This document shows, piece by piece, positions 27,501 through 36,215 of a DNA stretch of 41,085 nucleotides. The notes beneath the pieces are model-generated. The model was not told where the DNA came from and did not search any database. It was given only the letters and a program-made list of their open reading frames with translations. Every line of letters starts with the position of its first letter. Position 1 is the first letter of the stretch. Position numbers and translations under genes: made by a program. The stretch lies in the IMG/VR virus record IMGVR_UViG_3300005523_000457, positions 1 to 41,085 of that record. One strand, 5' to 3'. The DNA comes from a virus.

Positions 27501-30500
27501 AAATTCGTAGTGTCCATTATTAATTCTGTAAATAATAATCTTAGGATCACTGTTATTAAAGTCTGCCACAGTTGCAAGTACATCTCCGTATTTGCTTATT
27601 GAGAATGGGTGTGCATACTGTATTAAGTTACCTTTGTCAAACGTACTGTCATCACTAACTACAAGTCCTGTGTCGTTTGGAATGTAGCCAATGTAATCAA
27701 TATTGTTTGCTAACATAGTCCAGTATGTTGATACAAAAGCACCTGGTGTTAAGTTTGTATTTGACTGATAGAAACTTCCTTGATATAAAACAATATCATC
27801 TGTGTAATAAGTTTGTGCGGCATCATACTCGCCTCTAAAGAATGTGTTTTTACTTCTACCCCATTCGTAAACTGTACCATCGCTGTCTGTACCGTGATTT
27901 ACAAAATGTATTCTACCACTGTTTGAAACCTGTAAGTTACCTGGAGCACTTACATATAATCTATAAAAATCTTCTATTGTGTTTGACTTACATAATTCTA
28001 TCTGAGTACCTAAGTTACGATCACTTGCTCTTTGTGGATTTGTGTAACCATGTTGATAGCTGTAAAGTCCTGTACCCATTTTTTCGTAAACAAAATATAC
28101 ACCTTCGTTTGTAAATGCACTAGCAGATCCGTCTTTGTCTGTTTTCAATGCAGAAACTTGTTTCCAATCCTTGTTAAGTGGATTAGGATAGTTAGGTGTT
28201 CTTGCAATACCATTTACAGTTCTATCATTGTAAACTTGTATTTCTACTTCATTTCTAAATGTAGGTGTTGTTACAGGTAATTGTGTTGAGTCTGTAAATC
28301 TAACTACAACCATCTTACCAGTTAATGCACTTGACATATCCGAAGCATCTAATCTACCAACAAGCCTGTCAATGCCTGGACTTACACCATTTAGAATAGC
28401 AATGGTACTTGTATCACTATGTTGATTACCAAACTTAAATGTACCGCTTCTGTTTTTAACGTATACTCTACAATCTAATAATTGTTCCTGTACATACATA
28501 ACCTGAGCAGTTGCATTTGTACTTTGATCAATAATCATATTTCCTATTTGTGGAATAAACGCATTACCTTGGTTATCAAAGTTTGTAAATGTAATATCTA
28601 CGTAACCGTCCCACAGATCATAAACTTCGTGTCCTAGTGCTTGATTAATATATGATGTAGCAATACCTAGTGTAGCAGGATCAAAAACATTATTCAAACT
28701 ATTTCTAACTTTATTAATGTATAACTTAAAGCTATCGCCCATGCTTAAAGTATCTGTCCAAGCCTTAGGAGCTCTAAAGAACCAGTATGGACTTAGATCA
28801 GGCATACCTTGTTTGTTGTAATAACTTAGGTGTCCTAACTTACCTCCCTTGGTTGGATCAGTAACTTGATTCAACGCATACACATCGTCCATTGTGTTAT
28901 AATATACTTCAGGTGATTTGCTTTCTGATTGTGTAATAATATCCTGAACTACAAATTGTGGAGTAGTTACAGTTTTAGTTGTAGTTGTAAAAGCTGTTAA
29001 GCCAGTAACTTTCCACCAGCCTCCAAATGATGCCGCAGAATTCAAAGGATTCAATGCACTATAACTTCCCATGTTTTGTGTACCAAGTGTTGCACTACCA
29101 CTGTCAGTAAACTGACCGTTCATATCTCTGATATAGATAGTTGCTTGGTTAACATTTTCTACATGAATATAATCTACTATACCTATTGCAGTTGTTGTGC
29201 TAATAGTGTCGCCAACATTAGGTGTTCTTAACAAGTTATCAAAGTATAGTATTGCATCTACTTTACTTGCAATAGTTTTACTTCCTTCAAACTGTGCTAC
29301 ACCCGGACCGTTACTTCCGAAAGGTAATATACCATTTGGATAATTCTGTGAATACTGATCCCAGTTTAATACAATAGTATCACCGGCCGCTGTTGCTTCG
29401 TATTGAGTCAACGGAGCTCTAATTAACATATGATCAGTAGGAACATTAAAGTGATAGTTACCTCTTACAGCATAAACTACTTCTGGATATGTTGTACCAT
29501 TCCAACTTGCTTCTGCTATTGTGGCAGTATCATAAAAGCTGTTAAATGTTAATGTACCTTGTGCCTGTGCAATAGGAAATTGTGCCTCCCAGAAGTTTTC
29601 CTGGTATTGTACTATGTCATTCTTAACATAAGACTGAGCACCTGTAAAGTTTCCTGCAAATTTTGTTTTAACGTTACTTGCCTGCGGAGCACCTACTACT
29701 AACCACTTGCTATCTCTTGATAATGCAAGTCCTGTAGCAAACTTACCGTCACCTGTATAAATGTCTGTTGGTGCATCTATTGTTTGTGCGTGTACATATT
29801 GTCCGCCATCATTAGTTCTGTTATAAATGTATACCTTGTTGGATTCACTTGCACCTACAACTAACGTGCTATTTCTTTCATCACAAGCAATTACTTTACC
29901 AAAGTTTGTGCTTATGTCACTTGTTTCTACATTAGAAATAACTTGGTGTTGGCTATGTACAGGATTGTTTTTTATTACTAACCATTTGCTAGAACTATCA
30001 TCGTCAATCCAAATAGTTTCACCTACTTTTATTTCACTGTTTATAAGTTTTGTATTTGCCGCTTCTAGGTCTTCAACTCTAACACTTGTAAAATTAGTTA
30101 CAAATCCTGTTGCTTCTTCTACATCTGTAGTTGTACCATTTTCAGTACAAAATACAGTATCTAATTCTGAACGTAATACTTTGTAAAATCTTTCATTGTC
30201 AGCAACATCAACTAATCCTATAATGTCGTCTTTTACATACTTGGCTTGGTTGTTTAGTTTTACTTCAACTTCGTCAGTTGTACTATTTTTTGTTAGCTTA
30301 ACAACTTTATCTTCTGTACGTAAATATTTAAATACGTCCCAAGTATTAGTTTTATTCGTACCCGACCAAACATAATCACCAACATTAAGAGTTGTAATTG
30401 CAATATTTAAAATTGCATCATAATTTGCAACCTGTGTTTTTACATCTTGTGGATTTACGTATCCTGCTGTTTGCACATAATCTACATCTTTATATTTTGT

Positions 30501-33500
30501 AGGGAATGGCTTATGATTATATCCATCTGGTTTTAAATAAGTTTCAAACGGTCTTTGTCTGTAAATTAAATCTGTTTCTGTTCCTGTTACGGATTCTACA
30601 AGTTCAATTGGTTGTGGACTTAATCTAAACTTCGCTTCGTCTAATTTATATTCAACTTCATCAAATGACTGTGCCGCACCAATTTGTCCTAAACGTATAG
30701 CCCATTCTTCGTGGAATTCTACACTATCTTTATCTGTGTTAGATAAAGCATCAAACAATTTAGTTAAACTATTTCTTGTACCTTTATCTTGAATAAATCC
30801 TTGATAGAATTTGTACTGTGAAACATCATCATTAATAATGTTTTCTAAATACTTACGTTTCTGATAACCAATTAAATGCTGTGCAACTCTTTGCTGTGAA
30901 GTATCAAAGTTATCTGTATCTAAATCATAAAAGTCTTCAAACTGTTTTGCTTTGTAATCAAAGTTTGCAATTAATCCTGGTTCAGGTCTTTTAGTTAAAC
31001 GTTCCCATTGTTTGTCATCAAAGGTTGCTTGACCCGGTATCTTAACTTTTGCAACATAATAAAATTCTTTGTATTTTACAGTATCGCCAACTGCGTAATC
31101 TGTCCAGTCTGACCATTCTGTAACTATAGCATTATCGTATATAAATCCTGGAATGTTAAATCCACCAGTCCAGTTGTCTGTTCTATATCCTAATACTTTA
31201 ATTCTTGATTGACGGTATCCTGGTTCTAAATCGTAAATGTAATCTTTAAACACAGTTGTATTATCTAATAGTACAACGTGTTCTGTTTGTACCAAAGGTA
31301 ACTTAACACTAAAGATTCCGTCTGCTGTATTTTTAGTTGTAATCTCAATCTTATTATCGTTATCTCTATATACACTTGCAAACGCAGGAATTAGTTTTTT
31401 ACCATCTGCTTTAAATAAATTATATCCGTAGAAGTTATCAAATATATCATCTGCTACGTGATATTTTTTGTAGTAACAAATTCTATTTGCACCAGCACTT
31501 AAAGTAATAACACTTTTCTCTGCCCAATTCTGTGTAGTCCAGAACATATATTCTCTTGCACTTAGGCGCCAGTCTTCAACTTCATTAATATCTGTATTGT
31601 AGTTTTCAAAAACAAAACCTTGGGCTTTTAAATATCTTTCATATCCTAACAAAAAGTCTACAACTTGTTGAATAGTTTCAAGCTGTGTTCCGTAAGGTAA
31701 TTCTAACGGCTCGTCATTTATTCCTTCGTTCCACTGTCTGTGGAATACTGCTGTTCTACCACCATCTACAGGAAGTTCTGGTAATCCAACAAATTTACTT
31801 TGATCAAAACTATCAGCGGCAATGTGCTGTGTTTCTGTCATAAAGTAACGTCCATTGAACTCTACAACAAGTCCTGGACTATAACTTTGTCCTGCTGTCC
31901 ATGTTACAAAGTCTGCACTTACGCCACCAACTCTAACTACAGGATCATCTGCTAAACTAACTGGAGTGTAATATTTAAAGAATGGATTATTATAGTTGTA
32001 ACCTCTGATTACAAATCCACCTTGTACCTTTTCAATGATAACACCACTGTATGGAACAAGATCAATTACACTTGATTTGTTTAAAAATATTTGATAGTTT
32101 TCTTCTGGAACAAAAACGTTACCTTCGTTGAAAGGTGTTCTTGAATCTAATACAAGTTTGAATTTACTCTTGTCTGTAAATCCACCAATCTTTAATCCTA
32201 GTTGGTTTCTAATATTTTTTAGATCTGTTTGATATTGTTTGTAATATTTTGTAGTTCTACTGTTCATGTAGTCTTGAACATAGTTTACAAATCCTGCTGT
32301 TTGTACCCTAGCTGAATCTGTTGATGTATTAGGGAAAACAATATCTTCTAATCTTAATCTTTTATTTGTTTCACTGTAAATTACTTCTTTAGCAGGGTTA
32401 CGTTTAATTCTTGATCTATCATAACCTAGTCCTAATATTTTTGTAGGCTGATTTAATAACCATGCAATCATTAATGCAAATGGATATTCAGAACTTCTAC
32501 GCCATGCTGTTTCTGTAGGTGCTTGATCTCCAAACACAAAAGTCTGTTTAGTTCTATTACTAATATAATCTTTTGCATAGTTTGAATCTAACGGACTTAA
32601 TAAGTTACCGCCATCATCTACAGGAATATGTCTTGTTATGTTTGCTCTAGCATATCTACTGTTGTATGTTACAGGCTGATTAGGTATTCTGTAAATACCT
32701 TTCTCAATATCTTGCCATAGTATTTTATTTTCACTTGTATACGGAGCTTCACCGTAAACTGTTGTCCACCAAGTTGGCTGTTCGCTGTATCCTAATATTT
32801 CCCAAGGATGTGAATGAGGACGGTCAGTATCATATGCTTCTTTGTATATTGCTCTCCAATAACCTGCGTTTTGTTTTCCGCTTGGGCTATTTGTATTGCT
32901 GTAATTAAATGTAAAGCTGTTAGTTCTTGACCAAAAGCTGTTATCTGCATAGTCTGGAGAACCTACTGCATTATTCCATTCAATAAATTCTGGTAATAAA
33001 GCCTTATCTCTTGCGGTTCTTGTAAATCCTGTATCTCTACTTTCACCACCTATAAACTCTTGTAAGTTTACCATAGTAGCATCATAGTCTGTCTTAATAT
33101 TATTGTAGATTCTTTTTTCTAACTCTAATAATAAGTCATCTCTAAAATCATTGTACGCAACAAAAATACTTCCATCGTGTCCTTGTATAACCTTAGTAGG
33201 AGTTTGATACGTGTTGTCTACAAAAATTTCTGGTTTGTACTTTGGATACAATCCTAGTTTAGTAGGTGTTGCAGGAATATAACTTCCGTCTGTTGTATTG
33301 TATTCGTAAATATCAATTACATCACCTGCGACTTTTGTTTTAGTAATAGTTACAAAGCCACTAAAGTCAGCTTCAAATTTATAATCAGTGCCATGTACAA
33401 GCTGTACGCCATTAATATAAATGTTTACACTTGTATTAGAAAGTTTTGTAAGATCAAATGGTGTAGCTAATGCAAAATACTGTGAACTTGGATTTTCTAC

Positions 33501-36215
33501 AACGTGTGTTGATCTTTTAGCACTTGTATAGCCAAGCATATCACTGAAATAGAATGGCATATCATTTGACTTGTCTTTGTTTAGTTTTTCCATTACTAAA
33601 TCAAAGTGTATTTTATTTTGTCCGTCAAATCCTAATTTGTCTGCTGTTTGTAAAAATAGTTTTCTAAATTTACCATATTCTCTTTTAGCAAATTGTAATG
33701 CTTTGATTAAGTTTGCATCTTTGTTTGTTATGTGATAGTTTGCTAAATTGAAAGGTCCACTGTGTTGTACAAATCTATTACCATAAGCAGATAAGTTTCC
33801 TAAATCTCTTAGGTTACCTGTACCAGGAAATTGTCCAACAAAGTCTTCACGCATTTCACAAATGCTTAACACATGGTCGTTAACTTCGCCTAATGTAAAT
33901 GAACTTACATTATTATTAAGTGGATTGTGTTCTAAGTTTGATGCTATTTCGTAAACACCGTTTATATTTTTCTTTGTAGCACTTCTTGTTTTAATTACAA
34001 GTACATCATCTACTTTTAAATCCGTACCAAATGTAACAAATGCTGTTCTGTTTATTCTGTTGATTGTGTAATCAACACCATTCATTTTTCTAATATTGTT
34101 TACGTATACTCTTACAAACAAGTCATTCAAGTCACCACTGTTATCATATACATCAATTGCAAAGTCGTTGTATTGTGTGCCTATAATATATTGACGTTCT
34201 ACTAACTGTTTGCTGTCCTCAAAACCTTTTGTCCAACCTGATGTATATGTAAATGTAGTTCTATCTGAATATCTTCTTAATAAACCTACGTCTGTGTTAC
34301 CAGTTACGTTTGCACCATCGCTGTTTTGATATGTAAATGTATCTTGTAATAAGTTAAAGTCAAATACAATATCACCTGTGTTTTCTAAAGCTCTATATGT
34401 TAAAGGAAATCCTAGTACAGCATCGTTAGTTCCTGTTCCTTTTTTATATGAAAATAATTTTGTTCCAGAGAACGTGCTGTTGTTATAAATTGTTGTGCTG
34501 TTAAAACTGTTACCATCTTGGTCAAACAAATCAAACGTAGGAGATTGGTTAATTGCAGTTTTATCCTGTCCAGCTAACCACTTGGTACCATTGAAGTACC
34601 ACATCTTACCTTTATATTCTGTACCATCGTTTACTAGTACACATTCATTTTCTAATGGATCAGTATCTGCTTCTTCTACTAAACTAATTTGTCTAACAAA
34701 GTTATGCGTAATAAACTTAACTTTAAAAATTTTACCTGCAACTCTTGAGTCTGGATCAGCAGTAAATAAAATTCTCATTCCGTCTGCAACATCTACTCCG
34801 TCAATGTTATATCCTAACGCACCTTCAATAGTTGAAAATACATCTTTAGTAAACGTATCTAAAAGATCAATGTTATCTTTTGCAAATGTTCCAAAGTTCC
34901 AAAGTTTAAGATCACTATCAAATTCAATAATAGGTCTTGCCGCTCTACCTGTTTGGTTAACATCACTTGGTTGCTTGTTAATTAATGCTGTTGTTTCTAA
35001 AACATCTTTGTGAAACCATCTATTATATCTTGACCATTGTGACTTACTTGGGTTTGCTCTGTTTTGTACAACATAGTCTTTGTCTTTTGCCCACGCATTG
35101 GCATTACTGAAAGGAGCTCTGTCAAATGCTTCACTGTCAAATGGAATACTTTTATTTGTACTTACTGTACCAGGTACTTCTATTTCTTGTTCGCTTATTA
35201 ATCTAATGTTATCTCCAACACCTTCTACATACCAATTGCCTTCTGCATACTTGGCAGGTGTTACAGTTCCTTGGAAATTAACTTTCATACCGTTGGACAT
35301 TTCGTAGCCGTTAGTCATTTTGTATGTTGACTTGCCAACTATTTCTTTTTCTACGTTAATTTCTGTATTTTCTAAGATATCATAAACTTGTATTAAGCCA
35401 CTTGCATTAATATCATTACCATTTACATAATATAATGTATCTGGTGCAAGTAAGTCTACTTCAAATTCAATTATACCAACGTCTGTGCTGTGCGTACTGT
35501 CGCTTATACCTACATTATAGTTGTATTGTGTATCTAATGTTCTTGCTGTCTTAATTGACAACGGCATACCCGGAGTATTAATATCAAACTTATATGTTTG
35601 TCCTCTGTATAATTTAAGTGTAGGATTAGATGTGTTACCTTCTGTAGAAAATACGTATGCTTTGTTATCTAAGTTATCTTGACTTGTAACTTTGTATGTA
35701 CTTACTAATCCTTTTGCTTGTCCTACAACAGGAATAGACAAAGGTCCGCTTTCTAACCAGTAGTAATCTCTAAAGTTTGTAAATTTATCCCAATCAATGT
35801 TAGGGTTCCAAGCATAATATTCTTGGCTAAACAATTTACTGTCGTTATCTACAGTACCATTGAATGCTTTAATTTGATTTTTTAGATCATTATAGTCTTT
35901 GTAAAAGGTTACGTTGTTTAATTCGTCTTTAATTACTGTAGCAGGTTCTAATTGATAGTTTTCTCTTTGTGTGCTTACGTCACTTACATAGTTGTCAGAC
36001 GCCTTACGTGCTTTACTAATTCTTCTACCGTAGTAAGAACTAATTTTTTCAGCAACGCCTGGTTGTGTAAGTTGGTCTAGTGTACCTTGTAAGAACTTTT
36101 TGTTATGTGAGGTACGAAAATATCTCGGTAGGTGCTCTGCACTCTGCCTAGGACGTTCGTTTTCTTGTCCTGGAACCGGTAATGGATATTCGTTTTGATT
36201 ATCATCATACGCCAT
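21495..36215 (-). CDS. Giant baseplate/tail structural protein (4906 aa), gp7 position
   Basis: An uninterrupted 4906-residue ORF, roughly 0.54 MDa, directly after gp6 (TAATG junction) where T4 has gp7 (1032 aa). The N-terminus (residues 1-165, PLPVPGQENERPRQSAEHLP onward) looks like a virion-anchoring domain. Along the chain I see: short CBM5/12-like modules (W/Y-x-x-G-D-x-V near residues 1445, 1715, 2195 and 2800); FG-GAP-like beta-propeller blades near 2100-2175 and again 2870-3060; two glycine-rich beta repeats (NGGKGY...NAGSGY near 3490-3550, NGGTGY...NPGSGY near 3850-3910); at least six GDGS-F-L / V-VDG repeats between about 3955 and 4820; and a C-terminal domain (VFIGGERIEYY, LRRGTLGTG). 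There is no signal peptide or enzymatic motif. I infer a baseplate wedge protein grown by module insertion into a fibre or adsorption device. Confidence 0.85.
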   Translation of the reverse strand: MAYDDNQNEYPLPVPGQENERPRQSAEHLPRYFRTSHNKKFLQGTLDQLTQPGVAEKISSYYGRRISKARKASDNYVSDVSTQRENYQLEPATVIKDELNNVTFYKDYNDLKNQIKAFNGTVDNDSKLFSQEYYAWNPNIDWDKFTNFRDYYWLESGPLSIPVVGQAKGLVSTYKVTSQDNLDNKAYVFSTEGNTSNPTLKLYRGQTYKFDINTPGMPLSIKTARTLDTQYNYNVGISDSTHSTDVGIIEFEVDLLAPDTLYYVNGNDINASGLIQVYDILENTEINVEKEIVGKSTYKMTNGYEMSNGMKVNFQGTVTPAKYAEGNWYVEGVGDNIRLISEQEIEVPGTVSTNKSIPFDSEAFDRAPFSNANAWAKDKDYVVQNRANPSKSQWSRYNRWFHKDVLETTALINKQPSDVNQTGRAARPIIEFDSDLKLWNFGTFAKDNIDLLDTFTKDVFSTIEGALGYNIDGVDVADGMRILFTADPDSRVAGKIFKVKFITHNFVRQISLVEEADTDPLENECVLVNDGTEYKGKMWYFNGTKWLAGQDKTAINQSPTFDLFDQDGNSFNSTTIYNNSTFSGTKLFSYKKGTGTNDAVLGFPLTYRALENTGDIVFDFNLLQDTFTYQNSDGANVTGNTDVGLLRRYSDRTTFTYTSGWTKGFEDSKQLVERQYIIGTQYNDFAIDVYDNSGDLNDLFVRVYVNNIRKMNGVDYTINRINRTAFVTFGTDLKVDDVLVIKTRSATKKNINGVYEIASNLEHNPLNNNVSSFTLGEVNDHVLSICEMREDFVGQFPGTGNLRDLGNLSAYGNRFVQHSGPFNLANYHITNKDANLIKALQFAKREYGKFRKLFLQTADKLGFDGQNKIHFDLVMEKLNKDKSNDMPFYFSDMLGYTSAKRSTHVVENPSSQYFALATPFDLTKLSNTSVNIYINGVQLVHGTDYKFEADFSGFVTITKTKVAGDVIDIYEYNTTDGSYIPATPTKLGLYPKYKPEIFVDNTYQTPTKVIQGHDGSIFVAYNDFRDDLLLELEKRIYNNIKTDYDATMVNLQEFIGGESRDTGFTRTARDKALLPEFIEWNNAVGSPDYADNSFWSRTNSFTFNYSNTNSPSGKQNAGYWRAIYKEAYDTDRPHSHPWEILGYSEQPTWWTTVYGEAPYTSENKILWQDIEKGIYRIPNQPVTYNSRYARANITRHIPVDDGGNLLSPLDSNYAKDYISNRTKQTFVFGDQAPTETAWRRSSEYPFALMIAWLLNQPTKILGLGYDRSRIKRNPAKEVIYSETNKRLRLEDIVFPNTSTDSARVQTAGFVNYVQDYMNSRTTKYYKQYQTDLKNIRNQLGLKIGGFTDKSKFKLVLDSRTPFNEGNVFVPEENYQIFLNKSSVIDLVPYSGVIIEKVQGGFVIRGYNYNNPFFKYYTPVSLADDPVVRVGGVSADFVTWTAGQSYSPGLVVEFNGRYFMTETQHIAADSFDQSKFVGLPELPVDGGRTAVFHRQWNEGINDEPLELPYGTQLETIQQVVDFLLGYERYLKAQGFVFENYNTDINEVEDWRLSAREYMFWTTQNWAEKSVITLSAGANRICYYKKYHVADDIFDNFYGYNLFKADGKKLIPAFASVYRDNDNKIEITTKNTADGIFSVKLPLVQTEHVVLLDNTTVFKDYIYDLEPGYRQSRIKVLGYRTDNWTGGFNIPGFIYDNAIVTEWSDWTDYAVGDTVKYKEFYYVAKVKIPGQATFDDKQWERLTKRPEPGLIANFDYKAKQFEDFYDLDTDNFDTSQQRVAQHLIGYQKRKYLENIINDDVSQYKFYQGFIQDKGTRNSLTKLFDALSNTDKDSVEFHEEWAIRLGQIGAAQSFDEVEYKLDEAKFRLSPQPIELVESVTGTETDLIYRQRPFETYLKPDGYNHKPFPTKYKDVDYVQTAGYVNPQDVKTQVANYDAILNIAITTLNVGDYVWSGTNKTNTWDVFKYLRTEDKVVKLTKNSTTDEVEVKLNNQAKYVKDDIIGLVDVADNERFYKVLRSELDTVFCTENGTTTDVEEATGFVTNFTSVRVEDLEAANTKLINSEIKVGETIWIDDDSSSKWLVIKNNPVHSQHQVISNVETSDISTNFGKVIACDERNSTLVVGASESNKVYIYNRTNDGGQYVHAQTIDAPTDIYTGDGKFATGLALSRDSKWLVVGAPQASNVKTKFAGNFTGAQSYVKNDIVQYQENFWEAQFPIAQAQGTLTFNSFYDTATIAEASWNGTTYPEVVYAVRGNYHFNVPTDHMLIRAPLTQYEATAAGDTIVLNWDQYSQNYPNGILPFGSNGPGVAQFEGSKTIASKVDAILYFDNLLRTPNVGDTISTTTAIGIVDYIHVENVNQATIYIRDMNGQFTDSGSATLGTQNMGSYSALNPLNSAASFGGWWKVTGLTAFTTTTKTVTTPQFVVQDIITQSESKSPEVYYNTMDDVYALNQVTDPTKGGKLGHLSYYNKQGMPDLSPYWFFRAPKAWTDTLSMGDSFKLYINKVRNSLNNVFDPATLGIATSYINQALGHEVYDLWDGYVDITFTNFDNQGNAFIPQIGNMIIDQSTNATAQVMYVQEQLLDCRVYVKNRSGTFKFGNQHSDTSTIAILNGVSPGIDRLVGRLDASDMSSALTGKMVVVRFTDSTQLPVTTPTFRNEVEIQVYNDRTVNGIARTPNYPNPLNKDWKQVSALKTDKDGSASAFTNEGVYFVYEKMGTGLYSYQHGYTNPQRASDRNLGTQIELCKSNTIEDFYRLYVSAPGNLQVSNSGRIHFVNHGTDSDGTVYEWGRSKNTFFRGEYDAAQTYYTDDIVLYQGSFYQSNTNLTPGAFVSTYWTMLANNIDYIGYIPNDTGLVVSDDSTFDKGNLIQYAHPFSISKYGDVLATVADFNNSDPKIIIYRINNGHYEFSQMIPAPTVGIKYGSAISLNDTGDMLAVGAPLDDTRADNNGKVFVYSSVGGVFGQTQVLYSPENDVAERFGAAIDFEGNDLIVSSKGGDLVTSTTFDALSTTFDNNLTQFESVNTDSGQVFLYQKVQNKLLYAEKFNYKNASVERFGEYLLFNENHVYVPMPELSVRDMEDSSTWNNYIGTLLDYKRDRGNLPWKTVHQPTDQVDLTKFKGVFIYTMGPNPIAQKIDYIDPIQGKIAGAAEEELTYKTHYDPAVYTNGTNTPNTVIDPENYWNDENVGRLWWDLSTAKFVNPYQGNIIYNTANWNKLFTGATIDVYEWVETTLTPTAWNETADTEEGLAKGISGTPKDVNTFVQIQVYNEVSKSFSNKYYYWVKNKKIIPDLEWRKTSAYDVAQLIQDPMAMGQKFVALYSNNKFGLYNCESLVSGPNNAINFRYWKIDNKEINVHNQYQLISEGLATSKPNVDIERKWYDSLIGVDTNERPVPDTILSEKQKYGILDRPRQGMFKNRVEALKQVVERANTTLKANLIVDELDLSAFLSKDPTPTLLSKTFDKSVTTYAELQFVGVSNVIPAVLTPVFENGKLARVEIANGGKGYVTVPTYEFGLVGNGSGAEIILAMNSNGTITSATVKNAGSGYPDTTTLEVRRYSVLVTADETVSNKWAIYAYNNATTLWERTSSSSYDTTKWWSYTDWYDTGYSEFTDIDFLVDFSYQLDSLDDTVGDIVKISTIGSGGWLLLEKISDNGADYTTKYKTVGRENGTIELSSALYDPASSNIGYDGLSYDTSFYDDQPTLELRKILTALRDDIFINDLAVHYNELFFASIRYAFSEQPSVDWAFKTSFLKAKHNAGDLSQKITFQNDNLPSYEKFIEEAKPYKTKIREYISSYTKTDPTSTGVTDFDIPPAYSVDDGKIVPSSLKVKDDLIYGQDANIVDYPNKYWADNVGFEVTQVNIHNGGTGYLDVPIIKFAGGGGSGATATVTLGTGGSIKYITVTNPGSGYLSAPTVTIEGTQNTGETKAVVSAQLGNSKVRALHHVSKFDRVTGTFLITTLSQTENFVGTGSKTTFDLTWPMDVRKTQVEVTVDGVEALQSEYTYKNVAYTDKSYTRNKGQIIFTEPPANTAAIVVKYSKAVTMLQAQDRINLFYTPTTGMLGNDVSQLMDGIDYGGIEVKSFTFGAGTGWASDPYYTTTWDTYDNTYEDEVFVLDGSTNVFTLAKPLENGVVYNVYKNGIRVDDPQYDGSTVPTNVNAVMESITGSGQTFIQLDETKIPTVANDVIVIRKASSDGSFIPDPDGYDTLVQGGDMAYATAKGISAEEIVIDGDGFVTPLTSKGPEELVPGQVLDTLDIKVYERTGDGSSVLHSYNYLGDGTNKDFDINHLPMSQKDVWIKVHGTILSDSQFTVDYQNKKIKLTTAPGDKQQVHIITMSNNGEKILDVDQFIGDGSTAQFVTSIPFKSTLSFFLTVDGVTTNVDMAETDGTYAQKGMCVFKLGTAPLNNAVIQYAIFDSASKSFSQISTDTFTGDGNNKEFTLAQTPLNQKPLEHNVIVKVGNKILNAGYNQQFNVTTSVREYQLRDYQITQAGVGANQVRVFLNGTELTLSTSWNWNTFNASVELFADVGVTGDVLDVYVIDGGEYAFGFLDGNGLWVETPDKVYLDTAPALNESVTVYQLTNHDVRQIERENLDIVTRNPITVGTDNYTEYHQLTNGIIKLRKAAIDAEYVWLVVNGDLLTPSVDYYLQDDKQTIRVVVDLNANDVIELIHFSNSTIVGKFGFRQFKDMLNRTHFKRLGDDVEYTLAQNLNWYDTKIFVTNADGLPQPNRDKGIPGIVFIGGERIEYYLKEDGALRQLRRGTLGTGIKTLHTAGAQVLDQSVYQTVPYKDEMRTQTFTADGSTRAVTVDFIPNNVNEFEIFVGGRRLRKNAISSFNPSNDLDSPEGDITLPAEFSVDGVNPVVTLTDTPAINTKIMVVRRIGKKWTDNGTPLRLQENNIGRFLRNKEVALPK

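Noticed and set aside
34495-35013. Plus-strand ORF of 172 aa and many others of 60-157 aa opposite the structural genes
   Set aside because: All are antisense to long coding frames, carry Ser/Leu/Thr-rich products typical of reverse-strand shadows, and lack ribosome binding sites and neighbours.
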